Positions 1 to 5,677 of a DNA stretch of 6,226 nt are shown one piece after another. The first letter of the stretch is position 1. Each line of letters starts with the position of its first letter. The stretch lies in NCBI GenBank assembly GCA_027018975.1, contig JALUXN010000297.1, forward strand, positions 1 to 6,226, given 5' to 3'. The translations under genes were made by a program, and so were the position numbers. Below the pieces are notes generated by a model that did no database searches, had not been told where the DNA came from, and was given only the letters and a program-made list of their open reading frames with translations. Origin of the DNA: Mariprofundaceae bacterium (GTDB lineage: Bacteria; Pseudomonadota; Zetaproteobacteria; Mariprofundales; Mariprofundaceae).

Positions 1-391
1 CATCGGCAACCAGCCGCTCCGGCGCAATGTAGAGCAGGTCAAGCTCGTGGTTGTGCAGCTTGGCGAGCACGCTGCGCGCCTGCTGTGAGGAGAGGGAGGA
101 GTTGTAAAACGCCGCCGCAATACCGTTGGCCTGCAGCGCATCGACCTGATCCTTCATCAACGAAATCAGCGGCGAGACGACAATGCCGACACCGCGCCGC
201 AGGATGGCGGGAATCTGGTAGCAGAGCGATTTGCCGCCACCGGTTGGCATCAACACAAAAGCATCCTGCCCGGCTAGTACATCAGCAATAATCGCCGCCT
301 GATCGCCACGGAAATCGTCGTAGCCGAAGGCGGTACGCAGCAGGCTTTGTGCCGCTTGCAGGGTGGGTGGTGTCTCCATTTCGTCTCTCAT
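1..391 (-). CDS. recQ: ATP-dependent DNA helicase RecQ, N-terminal part (runs off left edge)
   Basis: RecQ is a 3'-5' superfamily 2 DNA helicase that acts in the cytoplasm in recombination and repair of stalled or broken replication forks. I translated 130 codons before the window ends. They hold the start of the first helicase domain: a Q-motif region around residues 22-31 (FGYDDFRGDQ), Walker A/motif I MPTGGGKS (48-55), motif Ia SPLISLMKDQV (73-83) and YIAPERL (121-127). All match the E. coli RecQ pattern closely. The zinc-binding, winged-helix and HRDC parts lie outside the window. The ATG at 391 overlaps the rluC stop as ATGA. A second in-frame ATG at 379 follows a GAGA stretch that is a better ribosome binding site, so the true start may be four codons later. 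The Q-motif reads FRGDQ where FRPGQ is usual; the key Gln is kept. Family assignment is secure; completeness is unknown. Confidence 0.95.
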   Translation of the reverse strand, partial: MRDEMETPPTLQAAQSLLRTAFGYDDFRGDQAAIIADVLAGQDAFVLMPTGGGKSLCYQIPAILRRGVGIVVSPLISLMKDQVDALQANGIAAAFYNSSLSSQQARSVLAKLHNHELDLLYIAPERLVAD

Positions 392-1350
392 GGTCGGCTC
401 AGGAATTGTGACCATGTTGCCGGCCACGGTGCTCTGAATTCGAGCGGTTGATGGCTCAGTGGGTGACGGAAGCGGAGCCGCCAGGCGTGCAGCATCAGGC
501 CGCGGCCGCCGACCGCCTTGAAGCGGCGCAGTTGATCTTTTTCAGCATATTTGGGGTCGCCGAGGATGGGGTGACCCTCCTGTTGCAGCTGTACACGCAG
601 CTGATGGGTGCGGCCACTGTGCGGCGATAGCGCCAGCAGTGCGTAGTCCAGGTGATTGCCGGACTGATCACGTGCCATCTCCATGACCACCTGATAATCG
701 GTGGTAGCGAGTTTACCGGCCTCATCATCGATCACCATCCGCTCGCCGCCGCGTAGCGCCCCTTTGCTCAGTCGCGACTGCATGCGTGCGGCGTGGGCGT
801 AGGGGTGGCCGGCCACCAGTGCGAAGTAGGTCTTCTGCATCTCCCGCTGGCGGAATGATTCGTTGAGCTGACGGAGTCCATCGAGATGCTTGGCCAGCAG
901 CAGTACGCCGGAGGTGTCGCGATCGAGCCGATGCGCCAGACGCAGATCGGGCAGATCACGCTGCACCTTGAGTGCCTCAATCAGTCCCGCAGCATGGCCG
1001 GAACCGCCGTGCACCACCATGCCGGCCGGTTTATTGACCACCAGCAGCAGTGCATCTTCGTAGATCACCGAGAGCTGATCGGCTGCGCGGGTCAGTTTGT
1101 CGGACAGGTTGGGCGCAGGGGTGTCGCTGGGTTGACGCAGGCTCATGGGGAGAAAGATCTCATCGCCGCACTGCAGCCGCAGCTCCGGTTTGCACCGTTT
1201 GCGGTTGACCCGCACATTGCCTTTGCGGATCAAGCGCAGAATGAGGGCGCGGCGTTCACTGCCGAGCTGGCGGATGAGGGTGCGATCCAGCCGGCTGCCA
1301 TCTTCATCGGCAGCGACGGTGAGGATGCCGCGTGCGTTGATGCTACTCAT
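388..1350 (-). CDS. rluC: 23S rRNA pseudouridine synthase, RluC type
   Basis: This enzyme converts specific uridines of 23S rRNA to pseudouridine; E. coli RluC modifies positions 955, 2504 and 2580. The protein has 320 residues, against about 319 in E. coli. It has an N-terminal S4 RNA-binding domain (about 18-65) and a RluA-family catalytic domain (about 94-310). The catalytic motif HRLDRDTSG spans 140-148, with Asp143 the predicted nucleophile. Other family marks are VNKPAGMVVHGGSG (105-118), MQKTYFALVAG (171-181) and GRTHQLRVQ (246-254). The VHGGSG and MQKxYxALVxG segments are closer to RluC than to RluD or RluA, though substrate positions cannot be read from sequence alone. The ATG overlaps the stop of the upstream acetyltransferase gene as ATGA, and its own stop overlaps the recQ start the same way. 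No clear Shine-Dalgarno precedes it, so coupled translation is likely. Confidence 0.93.
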   Translation of the reverse strand: MSSINARGILTVAADEDGSRLDRTLIRQLGSERRALILRLIRKGNVRVNRKRCKPELRLQCGDEIFLPMSLRQPSDTPAPNLSDKLTRAADQLSVIYEDALLLVVNKPAGMVVHGGSGHAAGLIEALKVQRDLPDLRLAHRLDRDTSGVLLLAKHLDGLRQLNESFRQREMQKTYFALVAGHPYAHAARMQSRLSKGALRGGERMVIDDEAGKLATTDYQVVMEMARDQSGNHLDYALLALSPHSGRTHQLRVQLQQEGHPILGDPKYAEKDQLRRFKAVGGRGLMLHAWRLRFRHPLSHQPLEFRAPWPATWSQFLSRP

Positions 1351-1826
1351 AGCGCTTTTTCGACCGCCACTTCATCGCAGTTGGAGAAGTGTGGGCAGTG
1401 GACGCAGACGGTCCAGATTTTGTGCGGCAGACTCTCTTTGGAGACGATGCGATAGCCTTGGCGGAGAAAAAAATCGGTGACATAGGTGAGGGCGAAGAGC
1501 TGTTCGATGCCGAGTATGCGCATCTGTGCTTCGCAGGCGGCGACCAGCTCTCGGCCGACACCGCACTGCTGGGCGCTGCTGGCGACGGCGAGTGAACGAA
1601 TCTCGGCGAGATGTTTGCTGTAGATGTGGGTGCATACCGCGCCGATCAGCTGTTGCTGCCGTTCGGCGACAAGGAACTCCTGCAGGTGTTGAAAAATATC
1701 GTCGCGGTCGCGTTTGAGCAGAATCTGCGCTTCCACATAGGGCTGCAGCAGTTGAAAAATCATCTCGACATCGTCGGCGGTGGCGTGGCGAATCTGAATG
1801 GCGTTGGTCGCCGGCGGATTAGGCAT
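1347..1826 (-). CDS. GNAT N-acetyltransferase, short ArgA-like (probable N-acetylglutamate synthase)
   Basis: This is a single-domain GNAT acetyltransferase of 159 residues from the ATG. The acetyl-CoA pyrophosphate-binding loop is QQCGVG (86-91), following the strand EIRSLAVAS. The C-terminal part resembles the acetyltransferase half of ArgA and the stand-alone short ArgA proteins known in several bacteria. It ends with LPHKIWTVCVHCPHFSNC, giving a C-x2-C-x5-C cluster at Cys141, 144 and 150, then DEVAV. I recall this tail from annotated N-acetylglutamate synthase-like proteins, where the role of the cysteines is not known to me. The likely reaction is acetyl-CoA plus glutamate to N-acetylglutamate, the first step of arginine synthesis; this is inference. 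A TTG two codons upstream (1832) could also start it. I chose the ATG, which overlaps the recN stop by 8 bases. Neither start has a good Shine-Dalgarno. The stop overlaps the rluC ATG. Confidence 0.85.
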   Translation of the reverse strand: MPNPPATNAIQIRHATADDVEMIFQLLQPYVEAQILLKRDRDDIFQHLQEFLVAERQQQLIGAVCTHIYSKHLAEIRSLAVASSAQQCGVGRELVAACEAQMRILGIEQLFALTYVTDFFLRQGYRIVSKESLPHKIWTVCVHCPHFSNCDEVAVEKAL

Positions 1827-3492
1827 CGGCAATGGTTTGGCCGCGGATCAGCATCTCTGTTGCGTGGGCGAGCGATTGAGGATCGTTGCCGCCGAGCATG
1901 CGGGCGACTTCTGCCTGCCGCGCCTCGCCGGTGACCCGGCTCAGGGCGGTGACGGTGCGGCCATCCTGTTCGCTTTTGCGGATCACCATCTGTTGATCGG
2001 CGCAGACCGCCACCTGTGGCAGATGGGAGATCACCAGTACCTGCCGTTCGCGCCCCATGGCGGAGAGCATCTCGCCGATACACCACGCGGTTTCGCCGCC
2101 GATGCCGGTATCCACTTCGTCGAAGACGGCCAGTTTGGGGGCATCGGCCAGTGCGCCGCACCCCTTGAGCGCCAGCACCAGTCGGGAGAGTTCACCGCCC
2201 GAGGCGACGGCAGCGAGGTCGCGCCACGGTTCGCCAGGGTTGGAGATGATCTGCATGCGCACCTGATCCCAGCCATCGGCACGCCATTGATGATCTGCGG
2301 TCTCGTGCGGCTCGATGACAAAGCCGACCTGCATGCCGCCCAGCGCCAGCTGGTCGAGGAAGGGGCGCAGTTCGCTGCACAGGGTCTCGGCTGCGTGCTG
2401 GCGCGCTTGGTGCAGTGCGCCGGCTGCGCGTTGGTAGGCGGCGGCGCATGTTGTGACCGCCGCCTCGAGGCTGGCGCGATCCCACTGGCCGCTGTCGAGG
2501 GCGGTCAATTTCTGTTGCCAGTCGTCGATTTTGGCAATCAGACCCGCCTCATCACAATCGTGACGGCGCATGGCGGCGTGGATCTCCAGCAGCCGGTGTT
2601 CGGCGCGCTCCAGCGCTTCGCTGTCGAAGGATTGATCGAGCAGGTCGCGCAGTTCCGGGGTGATCTCGCCGAGCAGCAGATCCATCTGATCGAGCTGGGC
2701 GCGCACCTGCTGGAGACGGTTGTGGAACTGCTCTGCATTGGCGATGACATGGCCGGCATGGGCGAGCAGCTCGCGCACCGATGGCTCCGCCTCATCGAGC
2801 AGCATCATCGCCTGACTGGCGGCCTGCTGGATCTGCGCATGGTGGCGCGCCACGTCGATCTCCTGCTGCAGTGCTTCGACGACGCCGGGGGCAATCTCCA
2901 GCTCGGCCAGTCGCGCCAGTTCGTCACGCATCCATGCCGCCTGCTGGGCAGTCTCCTGCTGTGCGGTTTGGAACTGTTGCAGCTGTTGGCGGGCAGCTTG
3001 CCAGTCGCGGTAGCAGCGTTGGGTGGTCTCGAGCAGTTCGGCGGGCAGGTGCTGATCGAGCAGCTGTTGCTGCACTGCCGGCTGCATCAATGATTGGTGG
3101 GCGTGCTGACCATGCAGATCGAGGCAGATTTCGCCGAGGCTTTTGAGTGTCTTGGCCGGTACCGGAACGCCGTTGAGTGCGCAGCGGGAGCGCCCCTCGC
3201 GGGTGATGGTACGGCGGATGATCAGCGCGTCATCGGCTTCAATGTCGGCCTCGGCGAGCAGTTGTTCGATGCGTGCATCCTCCCCCTCCCAGATGGCGGT
3301 GAGCTCTGCCCGTTCGGCACCGTGGCGCACCCAATCGCTCTGTGTACGGGCACCGAAGAGCGCTGCCAGCGCGCCCATCAGCATCGATTTACCAGCGCCG
3401 GTCTCGCCGGTGAATACTGTCATGCCGGCATCGAGCTCCAGCTGCAGCTGATCGATCAGGATGAACTGTTTGAGTGTGAGTGAGGTGAGCAT
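1819..3492 (-). CDS. recN: DNA repair protein RecN
   Basis: RecN is an SMC-like ATPase that acts on the chromosome in double-strand break repair, probably by holding DNA segments together for RecA. The 557-residue length is normal for the family. The N-terminal ATPase lobe has Walker A GETGAGKS (29-36) and the conserved DLHGQHAHQSL (125-135). The middle (about 150-370) is rich in Gln, Leu, Ala and Glu, as expected for the antiparallel coiled coil. The C-terminal lobe carries the ABC signature SGGELSR (431-437), Walker B LAVFDEVDTGIGG (454-466, Asp458 and Glu459) and the switch His490 in ISHLPQVA. ARMLGG near the end is typical. The gene starts 17 bases after nadK with a C-rich leader and no Shine-Dalgarno, which suggests reinitiation after nadK. 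RecN is a LexA/SOS gene in E. coli; I saw no E. coli-type LexA box just upstream, and the short gap leaves little room for one. Confidence 0.97.
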   Translation of the reverse strand: MLTSLTLKQFILIDQLQLELDAGMTVFTGETGAGKSMLMGALAALFGARTQSDWVRHGAERAELTAIWEGEDARIEQLLAEADIEADDALIIRRTITREGRSRCALNGVPVPAKTLKSLGEICLDLHGQHAHQSLMQPAVQQQLLDQHLPAELLETTQRCYRDWQAARQQLQQFQTAQQETAQQAAWMRDELARLAELEIAPGVVEALQQEIDVARHHAQIQQAASQAMMLLDEAEPSVRELLAHAGHVIANAEQFHNRLQQVRAQLDQMDLLLGEITPELRDLLDQSFDSEALERAEHRLLEIHAAMRRHDCDEAGLIAKIDDWQQKLTALDSGQWDRASLEAAVTTCAAAYQRAAGALHQARQHAAETLCSELRPFLDQLALGGMQVGFVIEPHETADHQWRADGWDQVRMQIISNPGEPWRDLAAVASGGELSRLVLALKGCGALADAPKLAVFDEVDTGIGGETAWCIGEMLSAMGRERQVLVISHLPQVAVCADQQMVIRKSEQDGRTVTALSRVTGEARQAEVARMLGGNDPQSLAHATEMLIRGQTIADA

Positions 3493-3509
3493 CGGGTGGG
3501 GTGCGTTAG

Positions 3510-4409
3510 CTAGCGGGTCTCAAGTTGGCCGGCCCACTGCAGTTTGCTGCGCAGCACTTCAAAATAGTGGCGGCCGGGCAGATAGACCAGCGAGATGGCG
3601 CCGCCTTTGCGGATGACGATATGATCATCCTCATGCAGTTGCATCAGTTCGACACCGTCGAGATTGAGGCCGGCGCAGTGCGGCGCTTCGACCAGCTTCA
3701 GCTCCACGACATCATCGGCCGGCACCACAATCGGACGGTTGGAAAGGGTGTGCGGGCAGACCGGCACCACGGTGATCGCATCGACCGATGGGTGAACAAT
3801 CGGCCCGCCGGCGGAGAGCGCATAGGCGGTGGAGCCGGCAGCAGTGGCCAGAATCAGACCGTCGCCGCGCATGCGGAAGACAAACTGCCCCTGAATGGCC
3901 ATCTCAAAGCCGATCATGCGCGGCACAGCGCTGCGCTCGAGCACCACATCGTTCATGGCATAGCCCTCAGCCAAGCGTTGGTCGCGGCGCATCACCTCGA
4001 CATGGAGTGCATCATGCTGGGTGATCTGCAGGTTGCCCTGCATCACCTGTTCAACGACATCGAACATGTTGCCCACCGGCGTGTCGGTCAAAAAGCCGAG
4101 GCGGCCGAGATTGATGCCGAGGATCGGTGTGCCGCTGCCGATGAAGTGGCGCGCGGCGTGGAGCAGAGTGCCATCGCCGCCGAGCACGATCATCAGATCG
4201 ACGCGATCCGCCATGCTGGAGACCGGCACGCTTTGGCACTGTTGCGTAGCAAGATCGAGCTCGGCGCGTTCTGCGACACTCCGGTCGATCAGTACCGTTT
4301 TGTCCAGCTGCAGCAACCAGCGCTGCAGTTCGCCGAGCAGGCCGACGGCGCGTTCGTCATGCGGTTTGACGCTGATGCCGATGCACTGCATGGCCGAGGT
4401 GCTGCTCAT
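3510..4409 (-). CDS. nadK: NAD kinase (ATP-NAD kinase)
   Basis: NadK phosphorylates NAD to NADP in the cytoplasm and so sets the NADP(H) supply for biosynthesis and oxidative defence. From the ATG chosen here the protein has 299 residues (E. coli 292). Visible motifs are GGDGT (77-81, catalytic Asp79), the NE/D-type motif NDVVLER (153-159), the glycine-rich block GDGLILATAAGSTAY followed by ALSAGGP (182-203), and PHTLSNRP (219-226). The usual TPTGSTAY reads TAAGSTAY here; similar variants occur in the family and I see no loss of a catalytic residue. The reading frame stays open upstream to a GTG at 4457. The ATG at 4409 is preferred because it overlaps the cytochrome stop as ATGA and places the conserved CIGISVK strand near the N-terminus, as in other NadK proteins. 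nadK next to recN is a common bacterial arrangement. Confidence 0.96.
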   Translation of the reverse strand: MSSTSAMQCIGISVKPHDERAVGLLGELQRWLLQLDKTVLIDRSVAERAELDLATQQCQSVPVSSMADRVDLMIVLGGDGTLLHAARHFIGSGTPILGINLGRLGFLTDTPVGNMFDVVEQVMQGNLQITQHDALHVEVMRRDQRLAEGYAMNDVVLERSAVPRMIGFEMAIQGQFVFRMRGDGLILATAAGSTAYALSAGGPIVHPSVDAITVVPVCPHTLSNRPIVVPADDVVELKLVEAPHCAGLNLDGVELMQLHEDDHIVIRKGGAISLVYLPGRHYFEVLRSKLQWAGQLETR

Positions 4410-4684
4410 CGGGCTGACCCGACCCATCCCTTCGGCTGCTGATGGCAGAGCAGACACTGGTCATCCTTGGTGTGGCGCGGTGGCTGCGGGCGCACGCCAT
4501 CCGGTCCGTGGCAGCGCATGCAGGCGGCACGTGAGGTGGTGGTGCGGTGCACTTTGTCATCGGGTAGTGGTTTGGTTTTGCGTTCGGTGGAGCCGAGTGT
4601 CAGCACGGTGATGACAGTGACCACGAGTGCCAGAAATAGAATGTCGCGTTTGCCGGGTTGCCAACGGTTTGGCTTGTGTTGCAT
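4406..4684 (-). CDS. Small membrane-anchored diheme c-type cytochrome, family not recognised
   Basis: This is a 92-residue protein with a basic N-terminus (KPNRWQPGKR), one hydrophobic segment (about 15-31), then a polar domain with two heme c attachment motifs: CMRCH (55-59) and CLLCH (77-81). The positive-inside pattern puts the heme domain in the periplasm, anchored by an uncleaved N-terminal helix. His46 and His71 lie before the two motifs and could be distal ligands for bis-histidine hemes; this spacing loosely recalls NapB and other multiheme electron shuttles, but the protein is shorter than NapB and I do not assign it. A role as a small electron carrier is inference, and heme attachment would need a cytochrome c maturation system not seen here. 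The start at 4684 has a good Shine-Dalgarno and a normal anchor; an upstream in-frame ATG at 4753 has neither. Its stop overlaps the nadK start. Confidence 0.85.
   Translation of the reverse strand: MQHKPNRWQPGKRDILFLALVVTVITVLTLGSTERKTKPLPDDKVHRTTTSRAACMRCHGPDGVRPQPPRHTKDDQCLLCHQQPKGWVGSAR
4410..4422 (-). other. Short GC hairpin abutting the nadK start
   Basis: On the transcribed strand the bases before the nadK AUG read CGGG-TCAG-CCCG, a four-base-pair GC stem with a tetraloop. It extends by one T-A pair that uses the A of the AUG itself. It also lies inside the end of the cytochrome coding region. It could hide the nadK start until ribosomes translating the cytochrome gene open it, but a stem this short can arise by chance. 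Confidence 0.3.
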
Positions 4685-4690
4685 GGATTT

Positions 4691-4696
4691 CCCCTT
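4691..4696 (-). promoter_or_regulatory. Shine-Dalgarno of the cytochrome gene
   Basis: AAGGGG on the transcribed strand lies six bases before the ATG at 4684. It is the clearest ribosome binding site in the window. It decides the cytochrome start at 4684 over the in-frame ATG at 4753. Most genes downstream lack such a site, which fits one strong entry point followed by coupled translation. Confidence 0.7.
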
Positions 4697-4705
4697 GATG
4701 TGAAG

Positions 4706-4733
4706 CGTATAGCACGCTGATGAGCCAGCAAAC
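4706..4733 (-). promoter_or_regulatory. Possible extended -10 promoter for the cytochrome-nadK-recN cluster
   Basis: The transcribed strand has TGCTATACG at 4714-4706, matching the extended -10 form TGnTATA, with hexamer TATACG at 4711-4706. No good -35 is present; GTTTGC (4733-4728) sits 16 bases upstream and is weak. A start near 4699 would leave a very short leader that still includes the Shine-Dalgarno. This is the only plausible promoter I found before the six-gene cluster. Read-through from lptB is an alternative. Confidence 0.3.
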
Positions 4734-4770
4734 TCTGGCCGATTCGTTGCCATGTTGCCAGATTGAATCG
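4724..4770 (-). other. Cluster of mutually exclusive short hairpins upstream of the cytochrome gene
   Basis: On the transcribed strand CGATTC (4770-4765) can pair with GAATCG (4745-4740). TCTGGC (4762-4757) can pair with GCCAGA (4739-4734), and GCCAG (4739-4735) can instead pair with CTGGC (4728-4724). The first two pairings interlock and the last two share a strand, so they compete. The stretch also has GTTGCCA twice on the + strand (4746-4752, 4754-4760). These could form a leader switch if transcripts come from lptB. If the proposed promoter at 4706-4733 is used, most of this lies before the transcript. Chance is possible with five- and six-base arms. Confidence 0.3.
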
Positions 4771-4773
4771 TAA

Positions 4774-4908
4774 CTCCTCAGCTCATCCCACGGTTTGCCC
4801 GCTAGTCGCGTTGAACATGCTCATGTGCAGCAGCACACTGCGCGTGTTCGCCTTGCTATCGAACAAGCCGTGGGCGATCTGAACAGTTCCAGCACGTAGC
4901 TGAGGAAG
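4774..4908. repeat. Long nested imperfect inverted repeat, possible structured RNA or mobile-element relic
   Basis: The gene-free stretch between lptB and the cytochrome gene contains nested complementary arms in the right order. The outer arms are CCTCAGCT (4776-4783) and AGCTGAGG (4898-4905), extended by ACT/AGT with one bulge. Inside, 4787-4874 forms one long hairpin. CCCACGGTTTG (4787-4797) pairs with CAAGCCGTGGG (4864-4874). Short helices follow, at 4800-4801/4860-4861 and 4803-4805/4856-4858. GAACATGC (4813-4820) then pairs with GCGTGTTC (4842-4849), and CA/TG plus TGTGC/GCACA close on the loop AGCA (4829-4832). I count about 30 Watson-Crick pairs in this 88-base core. Five further positions would be G-U if the + strand were transcribed and two if the minus strand were, a mild lean to the + strand, opposite the genes. 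I see no target duplication and no integron core sites. Its function is not known to me. Confidence 0.6.
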
Positions 4909-4933
4909 TCTTCGCGTCATCCGAGGGGCGTAT

Positions 4934-4947
4934 CGGGCATCTGCCCG
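4934..4947 (-). other. Small hairpin just after the lptB stop
   Basis: CGGGC-AGAT-GCCCG on the transcribed strand begins four bases after the lptB stop. It is a perfect five-base-pair stem with a tetraloop. No run of T follows it, so it does not meet the usual form of an intrinsic terminator. It may end or protect the lptAB message weakly. Transcription could continue into the cytochrome cluster. Confidence 0.35.
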
Positions 4948-4951
4948 TCCA

Positions 4952-5677
4952 TTACATGGAGAAGCTTTCGCCGAGGTAGAGGCGGCGGGCGTCGGGGTTG
5001 TGGATGATCTCGTCGGGATTGCCGTGGACAAAGATCTCTCCGGCGCTCATCAGGTAGGCGCGATCGCAGATGGAGAGGGTGTCGCGCACATTGTGATCGG
5101 TGATGAGAATGCCGATCCCCTTGTCGCGCAGTTTGGCGATGATGGTCTGAATATCTTCGACGGCGATCGGATCGACACCGGCGAAGGGTTCGTCGAGCAG
5201 CAGGAATTTCGGCTTGGTGACCAGTGCGCGGGCGATCTCGGTGCGCCGGCGCTGACCGCCGGAGAGGGTGTAGGCCTTTTGGTGCTGTACGCCGTCGATG
5301 CCGAAATCGAGCAGCAGTGATTGCAGTTCCGCTTCGATCTGTGTTGCCGGCAAATCAAGTGTCTCAAAGATCGCCAGCAGGTTTTCCCGCACCGTCAGTT
5401 TGCGAAAAATACTCGCCTCCTGCGGCAGATAGCCGATGCCACGGCGGGCGCGCTGATACATCGGCAGGTGGGTGATCTGCTCGCCATCGAGGGTGATTGT
5501 GCCGTGATCGGCCGGCACCAGTCCGCAGACCATATAGAAGCTGGTGGTTTTGCCGGCGCCGTTGGGGCCGAGCAGGCCGACACACTCGCCGGAGTGGAGT
5601 TCGAGATCGACATGATTGACGACCTGTTTCTTGGCGTAGCTTTTCTGCAGGCCGCTGGCGCTGAGATGATGCTTCAT
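4952..5677 (-). CDS. lptB: LPS export ABC transporter ATP-binding protein LptB
   Basis: LptB is the cytoplasmic ATPase that drives LptB2FG, extracting lipopolysaccharide from the inner membrane and pushing it along the LptC-LptA bridge to the outer membrane. The 241-residue length equals that of E. coli LptB. Visible motifs are Walker A GPNGAGKTT (37-45, Lys43), the Q-loop in YLPQEASIF (Gln86), the signature LSGGQRRR (138-145), Walker B LLLDEP (159-164, catalytic Glu163) and the switch His195 in ITDHNVRD. LPQEASIFRKLTVRENL and a C-terminal LYLGE motif are specific marks of the LptB family among ABC ATPases. The ATG overlaps the lptA stop as ATGA and has no visible Shine-Dalgarno, so it is probably coupled to lptA. 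In E. coli rpoN follows; here a gene-free structured stretch follows instead. Confidence 0.97.
   Translation of the reverse strand: MKHHLSASGLQKSYAKKQVVNHVDLELHSGECVGLLGPNGAGKTTSFYMVCGLVPADHGTITLDGEQITHLPMYQRARRGIGYLPQEASIFRKLTVRENLLAIFETLDLPATQIEAELQSLLLDFGIDGVQHQKAYTLSGGQRRRTEIARALVTKPKFLLLDEPFAGVDPIAVEDIQTIIAKLRDKGIGILITDHNVRDTLSICDRAYLMSAGEIFVHGNPDEIIHNPDARRLYLGESFSM

Noticed and set aside
1798..3093. Long + strand open frame (431 codons) opposite recN
   Set aside because: It lies antisense to a clear recN with all ATPase motifs. Its protein has no recognisable motif and a composition typical of the reverse strand of G+C-rich coding sequence.
3525..4442. Long + strand open frame (305 codons) opposite nadK
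   Set aside because: It mirrors nadK codons, is rich in His, Asp, Gln and Ala without any family motif, and has no promoter or ribosome site. It is a shadow of nadK.
4410..4457. Upstream GTG start for nadK at 4457
   Set aside because: It would add 16 residues that overlap the cytochrome gene and are unlike known NadK N-termini, while the ATG at 4409 makes the ATGA overlap seen at other junctions.
4734..4770. H-type pseudoknot from the interlocking arms
   Set aside because: The two stems interlock, but no bases are left to cross the first stem, so ordinary pseudoknot geometry is unlikely. Competing hairpins fit better.
4881..4889. GAAC-A-GTTC as a LexA-type operator
   Set aside because: The half-sites resemble the Gram-positive LexA box, but the spacer is one base instead of four, and no SOS gene starts directly downstream.
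4774..4908. Integron attC site
   Set aside because: The nested hairpin recalls attC, but neither end has the core sites RYYYAAC or GTTRRRY in the right place, and no integrase or cassette genes are present.
4774..4908. Intact insertion sequence or MITE with target duplication
   Set aside because: The outer arms resemble terminal inverted repeats, but the flanks show no matching direct repeat and no transposase fragment is recognisable. A relic remains possible only as speculation.
4783..4920. 45-codon minus-strand open frame in the lptB-cytochrome gap
   Set aside because: It has no Shine-Dalgarno, shows no motif I know, and runs through the inverted repeat, which better explains the sequence.
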